A stretch of 64,000 nt of DNA, taken from NCBI GenBank assembly GCA_004369045.1, contig ML213513.1:1-64000 (forward strand). The letters are read 5' to 3'. Below are positions 10,404-21,409 of the stretch, one piece after another; the stretch's first letter is position 1; each line of letters begins with the position of its first letter. A program made the position numbers and the translations under genes. Below the pieces are notes generated by a model that was not told where the DNA came from, searched no databases, and was given only the letters and a program-made list of their open reading frames with translations. This stretch comes from Heliocybe sulcata. Lineage: Eukaryota; Basidiomycota; Agaricomycetes; Gloeophyllales; Gloeophyllaceae.

Positions 10404-13149
10404 TCAAACCCTGGACGTATTATTTCTCTTCAGCAACCTCCTTCTCGAACTCGCCTCGCTCCTCCTACTCTCTCCATCCTTCTCATTCTCGGGCTCAGTC
10501 GCCTTTTCTTGGTGACTAGCATCACCTTTTTCGTTTCCTCCAGGCTTGCGCGCCCGGTCACGGCCCCAGTTGACGTCGAATAGCCGATTGAGAAGCGGGC
10601 GCCTGGTAGTTCCAGCATCCGTCCTGCCCGGGCTAACCTCAGCAGCTCGGGGTAGATTGGCTGTAGGTGCCCTTGAAGCATTCGTAGCGGGCAACTGAGA
10701 AGGGTTCCCCGATGAGGCCGAACGCTGGAAGAACCTTCTCCTCGAGGACGTCGAGCTAGCCGGGTTGACTCTCATCTCGCTATCAGGCGGAACATGCTAC
10801 CCCAATCCAATCATCAATTAACGCTGAGCTCAACGCTCCCGTCAAACAGTGGGTACTCACGATAACGCGCACTTTCTGCCCCGGACTCGCAAGGACATAA
10901 TACGTACTCGCCGAGCTAACACTGCTCGCCCGACTTCTCATGCTCGCAGGCACATCGACGACGCTCCACGGCTCCGACGTGTGGTGGGACTCATGACTCC
11001 GATTCGATCTCACCCGACTGCTGGCCCTCCCCTTCGGTTCCCCACCATGCGCAGCGACATGCTCCCCATCCGCAGGCGGCGGCTCGCGCGCAGCCGACAA
11101 AACGGCCCTCGGGTCCGGGTAGCGCGAGAGCGAGCGCGAGCGCGCGGCGGCGCCAAAGTCGCGAATATACACGCCCTCGCCCGGGCTCGGGTTCGTCACG
11201 GCAAGCTTGCCCCGCTCACGGTGGGCGCTGCGAGTGGGCGGGACGGTGTGGTAGCGGCTGGGTTCTACAGGGTTCGACTCGGATGTTGGGCCCCGAGGGT
11301 GGAGGGGAGCGCGCGGGTTGGGATGGGCAGTGGAGCGAGGTTGGGGCGGGTGCGTTGCGGAGGGGACGATCGCCCTCGGGAGGGGATAGGTTTGCTGTGG
11401 TTCTGCTGTCCGCGAGTGCCGAGATGGACGGTGGGTCGCAGCTGGGTCTGGCTGCGGAGGGGCGGGAGCAGGTTGGCCTAGGGACTGTGAACGAGATGCC
11501 CTCGAGCTGTGGTGCGATCCCGGGGCCTGGTCGTTCTGCGCAGCCCGACTGGACTGGGCCGGTGCTGGCGGAGGCTGATTCGTCGAGTGTGACCTAGAAT
11601 CATCCGAGTTATGCTGTGCTCCCAGACCCTGACCGTGACTGGGCGGGGCGTGTGCTTCACGGGGCTGGCCCAGAGACTGTGACCTGGACACCACCGAACC
11701 ATGCCGAGATGCCTGGGGAGGCGCGTTATACTGGGAACCATGCTGGGATGCCTGCGGGGGCGCGTTATATTGCGATCCGTTGTACTGGGACGCTGGTACG
11801 ATCGCAGGTGGAGAGTATCGCGGGACGTGGCGCGGGGAAGGCGCGTACACGATCGCAGGCGTGTGGTTATGTTCGGAATGGATAGAATGGATCGAGGGCG
11901 GGCGGTGCTCCGAGTGATGGGAGTGGAGGGAGGCCTCGCGCGCTGCGTGAACACACTCAGCACTGTGACGACTTGGCTGATTTTGGAACGTACCTGAGTG
12001 CTGGGATGGCACAGTCTGTGAATGGTGCGAGATCCCACTGGCGTTCGAATGCAGGGAGTGGTGAGAGGCTACCTCGGCTGTGCCTTCGTCCATCGCGCGC
12101 TGGGAGTGCTGGCTCTGGCTAGCCGCAACAGATGGGAGGTGGATGGCTGACTGTTGAGATCTCGCTAGCGGCGGAGGAGGCGCGCGAGAACGGACGGACC
12201 TGCCACTACGGGCTGACGGGTGATGTGACGGTGCTGCCGATTCACGGTGAGATGGCTGGTGCGGTGTGGCAGGTGCCTCTCTTTCTGAGATGTGATGAGA
12301 GGCTTGGGAGGCTTGGGATGAGCGAGAGGATTGACGAGAGTGGCGGGAGTGGACGGATGCGGCGTCGTGAACTATCTCCTCCGGAGGAGCTTCTCGGGTT
12401 AGTGAGCCTACATTGGAGGGCGCTCGGGAATGGCGGGAGGTAGACGGTGCGACAGAGTGCCTACTAGGTGCGTAACCAGAGGCGGCTTGTGTATCAGCTG
12501 GAGCTTCTCGTGCTGCCGAGCCGCTATTAGAGGGTGCTTGGGCGGACGGTGCGGCGGAGTGTCGACTATGAGTGGAACGTGCAACAGAGTGCCGACTGGA
12601 AGCATGACCAGATGCAGCCGGTGCATCGAGCAGATCTCCTCCAGCTGCTGAGACGCGAGAAGGTGCATGCGACGCAGCATCTCCGGGACCGTGCTGAGAG
12701 GCGGTGCTATGACGGCTGCGCGCTTGGCTGTGGCGGGACGGGGCGTACTCGAGCGATTCAGAAGCTCTGGATCGAAGTTGACTGCGTACTGTACGCTCTG
12801 ACGGAGCTCGCTGCGATCCTTGCGAGGGATGGTGCGATGCTGGTGCGGGTACTGGGGTCGGCTGCGCTAGATCTTCACTGTACATCTCGATCGGTACGTC
12901 AGGTCGTCCGTCCTTGTACCTCAGAAACATTCGAGGCGGGACAGACTTTCGCCTCGAGTCACTCTCCTCGTCCTCGTCCTGGAAACCAGATAACGGCGCT
13001 ACTGTGGGCGTACGGGAGGGCGGGACGTGCGGGTCGCTGAAATGCGATAGAGAGTTGGTGGGAGAGTGAGCGACGACCCAGTCATTAGTGCGGTTAAGGG
13101 AGGCTTGAAAGGCTTCTATTGCAGATGGAGTAGTGGCGTATTCTGTCAT
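10404..13149 (-). CDS. Ser/His/Pro-rich repeat protein, 893 residues
   Basis: Two exons, 10861-13149 and 10404-10796, are separated by a 64-base intron with a GTGAGT donor. The start is the ATG of MTEYATTPSAIEAFQASL. The first 90 residues look structured and conserved (DEDEESDSRRKSVPPRMFLRYKDGRPDVPIEMY would fit a short folded or motif region). Residues 100 to about 700 are built from degenerate repeats around APSRHS, SRHSVA and PSQHGSQY, rich in Ser, His, Pro and Ala and lacking Cys. The C-terminal exon is basic (SSRRRFFQRS, SSRRRLLKR). There is no signal peptide or membrane segment, so it is probably a cytosolic or nuclear disordered protein. I recognise no family and assign no function. 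The low-complexity codons generate long shadow frames on the other strand, which I ignored. Confidence 0.82.
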
Positions 13150-14470
13150 AGGCTGTTAGATCAGGGGAGAGGTGGAGAGGGAAAGGGACTCGCTGCGGGG
13201 ATGCGAAGCTTAAGTGCCTGCGCAATGGGAAGCGGAGCCATTTGTACGGTATTCTTGTCGTCATCTCCGAATCGCTGTTTCCAAACGTCCAGACAGCTGT
13301 ATAAAGACAGGGTCCCTGACATAACTGGAAGTGCGGAAACGTGTTGGCCTCGAGGCCGTGAACTCTGAATTTCCTCCCGCCACAGTTTCCTTTTTTGGAC
13401 TTTCTATGCTGGCGAGCTCGCCAGATTCCGTTTCTCTTCTCCACTGGCGTTCAACTCCACAGTATCTCTTCTTGCCGAACTCGTCGGATCCTGCAAGTAT
13501 TGTCAAGAGCAGGTCACAGATGTGTGTGGTACTCCCGAGCTCCGTTGATCTGTCACACGCAGCATGCCAAAGACACGCCGCAATCTCCTGCTTCATGATG
13601 TCTATGGCTACGGGATCACCGCATCTACCAAGTTCTCCGTTACATCCGAACTTGCTGGACCGAATGACCAACACCGCTTACAAACTGTTACGTTTCTCCT
13701 TCCTCCGTGTCCTATTCATCAATGACGTGCCACGCGATGCTCGAATTTACGCCGCCCCCAAGGTCGCGCCCACGACCGGTAGTGCAGCATAGATCTCAAA
13801 GCAGGTGGCTTAGATGCTATGGCACTGATAACGAGCTTTGGAAGCCTACTATATCCGCGCAAGTTTGATACTCTTCTCAGGCAGCAACAGCATATTTACG
13901 CAAGGCCGGCGACCACTACGACCCCGGATGGAGCGATCGATCTACCCCGGACTTATATCGCTCCAAGTGTCTCTTGCATGGGACGTCATCTGCGTTAGAC
14001 TGGTCTACAGCTCATAGCCTCGCATTGTGCAAAGCCGTCCCGACGATATGGAGAGAGCGACGGGAAACCACGCAGTGCGGAATTTAAGTACGCACTTTCC
14101 TCGGAACTGCTGATAGGCATCACATCCCGAGGGTGCTTATACTTGACCTGCTTCAAAAGAGGGGAAACTTGACAGTCTGCTGACACCTCTCTCTGTCTCC
14201 GTGGTACAATATGATAGCCCGCACCCGGCCTCGAACGAGGTTGTTGAAATCCATCCAGCTGTACCGACCACCCAAAGGAGCCTCTTTGGCGCGAGCACGT
14301 CGATCTCAGTCAATCCCTGGCAGTTATCCCAATCCCTCTGTAGACCTCTCAACGCGCAACCGTTTCTTGTTTCTATCTTGGCATCACTCTGAACGCTGTC
14401 TGTTTTCCCTAAGCAGCCGAAGACTCTGGCTCTGATTGCTTCGCCAGGGCTTAGGCTTGCATTTGCACCA
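13150..14470. other. Intergenic, left flank of inverted duplication
   Basis: No gene is supported. Frames of up to about 150 codons exist (for example 13331-13792) but lack domain-like content and have no consistent splice pattern. Confidence 0.5.
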
Positions 14471-16730
14471 CTGTCACTCACCATACCTAGCTTTCTTTCA
14501 CTTCTTCGCCGCGCTGACTGGATTGCCATGCATTCGCCCGTGGAGCTGCATGTCCCTGAACTTCCTCACGATCACACGATCAAGCGAGAATCAATATTCA
14601 CAGCTCGCTGATGAACAAGTTGCCCTACACAAGTTCTTCAGATTATTGGCTTCCGGCAAGATATGATTGAGGAGCGCAGTACAGGACATGGAAGACTTAG
14701 CTGCGCGCAGCAGCCAGACTCATGCTGGAGGTGTGGCTGTCGTGCGGCCGTGGCGAACGCGCTCGATCGCGCCTCGGCGCATTCGACGCTCAGCATCGCG
14801 GCTCTCTGGAAAACACAATCGTGCATACTCTACAAAACGCTTGGTCTTTAACTGGCCTTATCTGTTGTGGTGTTGCATTGCTTGTCTGCTGCCACAGCTG
14901 GCGGACCCTTGTCGTCGAACTGAAGATCGTGTACATCTCCACGCCTCGAGAGCCTCTGAATGCTTCCTTAATACTGCGGAGCCCTGCTGTGCGGCGGAGT
15001 CTTCTAAATAGTAGCGCCTCGCCCTTGACACCAACACTGCGGCGCCGATGTTTCTTCCTCCCGACACCGACAAACTGCAGAACCTCACCATTCTTCCAGT
15101 AATAACCGGTAGCGTCGACACCTGCCACGACATCGACAACTGCAGGACACTATTGGAGATAGTCCGAAGCTGCTTCATCACGATCTTTGCATGTACATGG
15201 GTCTCTCTTCACCTAAACATCCCTCCTCGAGACCAAGCGTGGTACCGAGGACCGTTGCGCCATTTCGGCGTCATGCTGATGGGCATTATCGCGCCAGAGC
15301 TTGTCGTTGCGTGGGCTGCGCGACAGTGGTACGTCTCTAGGGAGCTCGAAAAGAAGTACCGAAAATACGCAGGTACGTCCTCCAGTGCCTATCCAAACGA
15401 TGCGTACAAAGTCACCCCTGGCCAGATATGCATAGGAAGCCGTGGAGTCGGACTCACAGCTTCTTTGCACTAATGGGCGGATACGTTCTGTGCGACGGGC
15501 GCAGCGCCGAGGTACTCGACATCGACGTCGAGCAAGACTTCGTCGACTTCTTCAGCTCCAGCGACAGCCGCACCCAGCTCACAGCAGACGACCTCGCCGA
15601 CAAAGGCAAGAAGGACTGGCTGTCGAAATCCTTCGCCGTGGTCCAAACGGCGTGGTTCATCCTGCAATGCGTCGCGCGTTCGATCCAGCACCGAGCGCTG
15701 TCTGAGCTGGAGGTCGCAACGTGCGGGTTTGCGGTACTTAATGCTGTCACGTACTATCTCTGGTTTGATAAGCCGCAAGGCGTCCGCCTGCCGTTCTTGG
15801 TGGACATACAAGGGTCGGTTTTGGCGATCGATAAGCTGGGCGGATGCATCGTACGAGCTGAGGAACCTGGAGCAGGTACGTGTGGTCATAATGGTCTACA
15901 TCCCTTGGGTAACACTCACGATATATTAGGGCGTCAGCCTCAGGTACCCTCGGCAACCAGGGGAAGTACGCAGTATCTCCAAAGCTCGCAACCCACAGGC
16001 CCGAGTTCCCACCAGCACCAGCAGCCAGAGCTCCCTGTTGTGCATCATTTATGGACGAAGCTCACCGATTTTCTTCACAAGCGACTTCCATCAGGTATCC
16101 TCTACGCCTTCGTCGAGATGGCAGGCAACGACCACCTCCACGCTCATGAACTCTCCGGCACTGCCGTCCCCACGTTCTACTCGGGAGACTGCACCCCGAA
16201 ACGCGACGACGTCGCCATCACCATCTCCGTTGGGTTCTCTATCCTATTCGGCGCCATCCACTGTCTAGCATGGCGCTTCGACTTCCCCTCCTACGCAGAG
16301 GCCACGATGTGGAGAACTTGCTCCCTGGCCATAACCTGTCTTCCCGCGCTCCGGCTCGTGACGTATTTCGTCCAGAGCTGGGCGCCCGCGACGTACGAGT
16401 TCATGATGAGGAACGTGCTTGGGAAGACCATTGTCGACGTGAAGGGGTGGGGATGGTGGGTGCTCGGGCTTCTGGTGAAGATGGTTAACCACTTTGGTGT
16501 AATCGCGTATATCGGGGCGAGGTTCATATTGCTCGTGTTGGTGTTTACGCTCCTGAGGTCGCTTCCTCCGAGTGCTTTCGAGACTGTGTCTTGGACCATG
16601 TTTATTCCGCACATATAGGCAGTAGTTATATATCGTGCTTGTGGTACAGACCAGCAGAGGAGATGCGACGTCAAGGGACCCCGCTCAGTATCTGTCGAGA
16701 CATTTTCAAGGAGATGATGATCGGGATATA
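14470..16730 (+). repeat. Inverted duplication, left arm
   Basis: This arm is reverse-complementary to 21410-23640. Across the coding core, 15048-16618 pairs with 23078-21508 base for base with no insertion or deletion in 1,571 bp (position p pairs with 38126 minus p). Similarity extends outward, with more divergence, to about 14470 on one side and about 16730 on the other, where it stops near the shared stretch gtcaagggaccccgctc. Confidence 0.93.
15048..16618 (+). CDS. Multi-pass membrane protein, NCRTL/IPHI family (arm copy 1)
   Basis: Three exons, 15048-15372, 15426-15875 and 15930-16618, give 487 residues. The family has these marks: MFLPP start, CHDIDNCRTLLEIV, a first membrane helix ending ACTWVSLHLNIPP, a second with IIAPELVVAWAARQW, then WSRTHSFFALMGGYVL, a TAWFILQCVARSIQ helix, LSELEVATCGFAVLNAVTYYLW, FGAIHCLAWRFDFPS, and a C-terminal helix pair ending TVSWTMFIPHI. 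I count seven or eight helices. To my knowledge the family is widespread in agaricomycetes, with many paralogues and no assigned function. The start was chosen because the intact paralogue at 36138 and the copy at 57187 begin in the same way. The middle intron (15876-15929) is 54 bases long and free of stops, so a retained form would also be readable. Compared with its partner at 21508-23078 I see five amino-acid changes against about ten silent ones. Confidence 0.9.
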
Positions 16731-17154
16731 CTCTAGAAGATGCGCACCAGAACCATATCCACACATTTACGGCCCGGGTCCTCCTCACCTGCACGCGTGA
16801 CCATTCCGACGACGACAACGGAGTATGCCTCACTTTGGTGCGGATGGGGAGCGGGCAAGGGTTTTTGTATATGCTCGCTGGTCTGTCAGTATCGCGGCCC
16901 CCGGTTCGAATCAAGCCTCACGACGCAGCGAAGCGGCACGGAAGATACTTCATACCGATAGTCATACTAATAAATGTAAATGAGAGGAAAGATGAAACGA
17001 AAGTAGGAAAGTACTAGGAGCGCCTAAGTATGCTAAAAGTACACCGATACCCTGCGCTTCTCAAAGTCCGCAAGCTACTGAGTCCGAGGGTGTGGCGCGA
17101 GGGGAGGCGCAGGGAAATGGGAACCTGAATCCAAGAAACTCGCCGCCGTTAGTG
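16731..17154. other. Intergenic between left arm and SKN1-like gene
   Basis: Short frames only. A B-box-like ggttcgaatc lies at 16903-16912, but no foldable tRNA surrounds it. Confidence 0.45.
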
Positions 17155-19843
17155 CTAGCAGCCGTCATACTAAGTCTCGTCAGCGCAAAATATCAGTGAC
17201 TAGACAGGTGCGACTCACGAGTGAGTTCTTCGGCCACGAGTACCCCGCGCCCGCACCGTCGCCTGTGTTCCTCCACTGGGTATAATTAGGATCTACATAC
17301 CCTCATCAGCCCAATCCCACCACTTCTTGCCCCCATGCAACTCACTGATATACGCATCCATATGCTTGTTAATATAGTCCTCAGTCGGGTAGTCCTTCGG
17401 ACTGCACCCCACGTTCGTCTCTCCTTTCCGCTGGTACACCCGTACGTAATCAACGAGCATCTCCGCGGGGAACTCCATCGTCGTCAAGTCAATCTTTTGC
17501 CAATTCGCTATAGAACGTCAATATCAAGGCCCGCAGCTTCATGCAACTTTAACAAACTCACAAGAGATACCCAGATTAAGCACGATCGACTGCATCCCAG
17601 AATTGTTTGATAGTTAATATGAGGAGTAGAGATGACGACGCACCATAGGCTCTTCCGGGACCAACCGCTGATCGACCTGGCTGCCGCCATCGCCCGTATC
17701 AGGACCCATAGCCGCCGCGCCCATACGCACGGTCGGCGCGCCCGCCGTCTGCCAAGTAATAAACCCATCTCCGGGGTTCTTCGGATCCGTCCAGTACTCA
17801 AACCCTGCCGGCAACCATCAACCTCGATCCCAACCCAAGCAAGGCGCACGTACCGAGCGTGGTGAACACCTGCCCCGAGCCCTGGAACATATCATCCGGA
17901 AGACGCGAGAGCGCAGACACCGCCTGTTGCCTAACCCCAACCCATCGCATCAGCGCCCTGCCGATCCCGATCAGAAGCCGCACTTACACCGCCGATCCCC
18001 TGCAAATCCCCATGTCCGACTCGGACTCAGCCTTGCATCCCTTGTTCAAGAATGACGCACCGATAAGTATTGGGCCTCGTGATATCCGTATTATTAATCC
18101 AGAACTTATCCGTCGTATCGTTTTGGAACAGGTAATCGTGTGTAAAGGGCGCAAACTGCGCAGACTGAGACACCACCTGCCCGACGTTCGTCAGTTTGTC
18201 CTTCTCCGCCTCGAGAATGTCGATCTCGGGCGCGCCGCGGCCTTTCGAGACGGACGGGCCAGGGTGGTCTTCCCCAGGGCAGGTACATGAACTGATGTAT
18301 AGCCCGTTAGTGGACGACGGGAGGTGGGAGAGGAGGACGCACGAGAGCCGTTGGCCCGGCAGCCAGGAGAGCTCAAAGTTGTACTTGGAGCGTGATTCAT
18401 CCGAGTGCAGCGCTGCTGCGGGGCCTGAGCCGTCTTTGAGCGTCTGGTTCGGGAACGTGCCGAGGTCACAAGCATCGTAGCTATACAGAGCGTTGCAGCG
18501 CGTAGTAAGACTGGAAACGTGAACTCACGAGTAAGGCCACGTCCCGTCCGTGGTCGCCATGTAACCCGGTCGCCCTAAATTGCCCATCGTCCACGCACCA
18601 GGCCACTACGCCATGTCAGCTCTCTATCCCAACCAGATGAAAAACGACTCACGTAACCCTGCGTGTTCGAGTCCGGTCCGGGGAGCGTCAGGCTCACCTC
18701 CAGATACCCATGCGTAAAGCAGAACTTGTTCCAGCTCTGCAACATGCCGCTCTTGTACGGCAGCCCATGGGTCGGAACCTGCTCCATGAGGATGCGGAGG
18801 TGGCCGCCGGTCGTCGTGATCTGATCGGGGTCGTACCACTCCTGGTCCATCGTCGAGCCGTACCAGATATCCGCCGCTTCCCAGAAGGGGTCGTCCCCGG
18901 GGTAGAACGTGCGCCCGTCGGTGTTGAACTCGTCCGAGAAGACGAGCTCGTAGTCGTACCCGTCGAACCCTTTCCGGGTCTTGGCGTCCTCGGGCGTCTC
19001 CGGGTCGACGAGCTCGGGCATTTGGAAGCTGAGAAAATGAGTACCGAGTCAGCGAGACCCAGGGAGCACTCACAGGACGGGCACCTGGCCGGTGCCGTTC
19101 ACGCGCGTGTTGTCGGTGATCGCAAAGGCCTTGTAGCGGTCCTGGACGAAGCTGAGGACGGGGTAGCCGATGAAGAGGCAGAGGAGGGCAAGGATGAGGA
19201 CGATGAGCAAGCCCACATTCGCAAACCCTCTCCAGCCGAACCGCGAGCGTGTGGGCTTGACGTCGTCCAGCTCGCCGTCGCCATCGTCCGCCAGGGGGTC
19301 GTACGCGTACGCCACCATGCCCCGCGGGTACATCGCCGCCAACCCAGACGGGTACTTGGAGTCGGAGCTCATCGAGTACATCGAGTCGCCAGAGCTAGAG
19401 ATGACCGAGTCTCGGTTGTTGCCAGGTAGGCTCCTAGGAGGGAGCAGTTCCGTGTTGTCGTCGTCCGAGGCAAGCCGGTAGAGCAGCATCGACCCTCTGT
19501 TCGCGCCCAGTGCCTGCGAGTCCTCGGACGCTATCCGACTGAAGAGCATGCTCCCTGTTCTCGAGAGCGGCCTCGGACGGGCAAAGGGCGTAGCCGGTGG
19601 CGACGCACCCGCATTGGGGTTCAGAGGCGACGAGACGAAAGCGGGTCCTGACGACGAGATGCGGGGTGCCCGGACGTTGTCTGCGTTGGGCGCAAGGAGG
19701 GGCTGGTCGATAGAATTGGCTGTGGAGGGGCTGGACGGCGGGTGGTAAAAAGCATTCTGGTGGGACTCGTCGGACGACATGGGGGTGGTGACATCGCGCG
19801 GAGCATCGTCGCTGCCTCTACCGCCGTCGACGTTGGCAGACAT
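17155..19843 (-). CDS. KRE6/SKN1-type beta-glucan synthesis-associated protein
   Basis: Twelve exons on the reverse strand: 19843-19074, 19028-18653, 18605-18529, 18480-18343, 18291-18061, 17999-17988, 17930-17854, 17804-17644, 17589-17562, 17507-17346, 17292-17219 and 17169-17155. They total 2,121 bases, or 706 residues. A Ser/Pro-rich cytosolic tail of about 208 residues precedes one membrane helix (about 209-233, LLIVLILALLCLFIGY), giving a type II membrane protein. The lumenal part is a GH16-like fold: VFSDEFNTDGRTFYPGDDPF, WYDPDQITTTGGHLRI, GYMATTDGTWPYS, the active-site-like GRGAPEIDILEAE (Glu476, Asp478, Glu481), FEYWTDP, EMLVDYVRVYQRKG, and the terminal WPKNSLYDGC. The family acts in the secretory pathway in beta-1,6-glucan assembly. 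The 12-base exon restores RGSAVQQAVSAL. ATG 19843 was chosen because the longer frame begins with GTG. The gene looks intact. Confidence 0.94.
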
Positions 19844-20609
19844 GGTGAGGTGCACGACGAGGGGAGGAAAGAGCGACTGGCGGCGGTCAGAGGTATCACT
19901 GAAGTATGCGAAAGGATGATGGTGGGCGCTTGCGCCGGTTTCCTTTCCGGCCTTGTTGTCGGAACTTTCCGTGCTTGATTATAATGCTTCTTGTTAATTT
20001 CAATCCATTATAATCTCATATTGTGTAATTACAATCATAAACTGACTTAAAGTACCTTTGCCTAACGGGCTGCTATGGTGCCCATTCTGTTTTACCGCAT
20101 CACTACAGCTTGTATTAATGCACAGGAGGTTCAGCATTGCATGCTGGGTGCCTTCATCATAATTAGGGTAGGTTTTTTCCGACAGTGGTTGCCATCAACC
20201 CGGCTTCTCTTGCCCCAGCCCTTGCGCACAATACCGTTATTCAAAGAGCACTCAGTAATACAGTAATATCTCATATCCTTCAACTCCTGGGGTTGACTCA
20301 ACATTCCTCAGTTGAAACCCCATGCGCGGCGTCCAGTCCATACCTGCGGTCAAGGATACGCCTTGTCTTTCGCAGCGATATTATGTGAGAGCCATCATAA
20401 GGTAGTGTCAGAGATGCAAGTGCATAATAACCTGCTGCAATGGCGATCTCCCCGAAGCACAGACCGCCTTCTATCTGGCACGTCCTATCATGGAAGCGCG
20501 CATACCCATAATACAACTTCGCGAAGGTGGATCCTGGGGATTCTCTTAAGTAGGCAGAGTGAGTTCCGAGTTTATGCTATGACTGATTGACGGACGCCAT
20601 CACGTACCT
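19844..20609. other. AT-richer intergenic region upstream of SKN1-like gene
   Basis: This contains the presumed promoter of the glucan gene, with an AT-rich stretch at about 19975-20060. No gene or repeat was recognised. Confidence 0.45.
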
Positions 20610-21085
20610 GTCTGCATCATGCTTACTGACCATCACCTGATCTACCCGCATAGCCCGGAATGACCTCGACGTTCGAGACTGTCGACCAAAGAATTCCGGT
20701 CTTGGTCACCCGTGAAGCTCATGTTCCTATGGCTGTAAGACCATCGACCATTGGGACATGCGAGTACTGACGATCATGCACGCACCCAAGATCTATTTGT
20801 GACGTTCGTATGCGAAGTAGAAAAACGGAGCGCCCGACCACACACGTCGTTCCACGAGTGTGTACCAACCCTGGTATTCGTATGCTTTGGGTCGCCATCT
20901 AGCCTCTTCCTGCAAACAAGTGTCTGCGTGTCACCCCATCGCTCTCGGTCCCCATCCTCTGCGAGGGCAATATGAAGACAGCCTGGTACGACCATCTTCA
21001 CTGGGGATAGTGCACGAAAGCGGTGAGCAACAGTCCCGATGCACGGAAAGCACTGTTCATCATTCCAAGCTTTCCTATACAATAT
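20610..21085 (+). repeat. Dispersed repeat R4, forward copy
   Basis: About 475 bp is repeated in inverted orientation at 31000-31545. Shared stretches include gaattccggtcttggtcacc, ggagcgcccgaccac and gggtcgccatcta. The copies differ by substitutions and small indels. Translations of either strand give no known domain. It is of unknown nature, possibly a relic of a mobile element or of a gene. Confidence 0.75.
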
Positions 21086-21164
21086 TAATATTCATGGGAC
21101 CGGATTCAATAATCCACCTCAAAAGATAAATCATATCTGTGCGTGCTTTCAGGCGCACGCCGCG

Positions 21165-21385
21165 AAGGAGACCAGAGGGTGAAGTTTTGATAAACTCAAC
21201 GCGCAGTCAACTCAGATGCTGCGGGTACCGGGGCCGTACGGCACGTGATATTCCTTACTGTGGCCGAAGCACGCGATCCCTTAATCCTAGAGCTCGGCTT
21301 CAAATTTTCATTATTCAGTAACTGCTGTTTACAGCCACAGAAGTATCGTGGATGGGCAACTGGTTGAAGACTGAACAGTGTACAA
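21165..21385 (+). repeat. Direct repeat flanking the right arm, copy 1
   Basis: This matches 23695-23935 in direct orientation (shared: agaccagagg, aactcaacgc, tgatcctagag/taatcctagag and gactgctgttta/aactgctgttta). The two copies bracket the duplicated membrane-protein gene at 21508-23078. In the second copy the similarity continues straight into a fragment of a membrane-protein gene. Confidence 0.75.
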
Positions 21386-21409
21386 GACTGTAAAATTGGA
21401 CGGTATCGG

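Noticed and set aside
10849-11481. 210-codon forward frame opposite the Ser/His/Pro repeat gene
   Set aside because: It is Arg-rich with skewed composition, as expected for the antisense of a low-complexity coding exon; it has no introns or domains of its own.
13331-13792. 153-codon forward frame
   Set aside because: No domain content, no consistent splice partners and an overlapping reverse frame of similar length.
16850-16925. Possible tRNA or tRNA-derived SINE around ggttcgaatc at 16903-16912
   Set aside because: The flanking bases do not form a T-stem or acceptor stem, and no A box lies at a plausible distance. I treat it as a chance B-box match.
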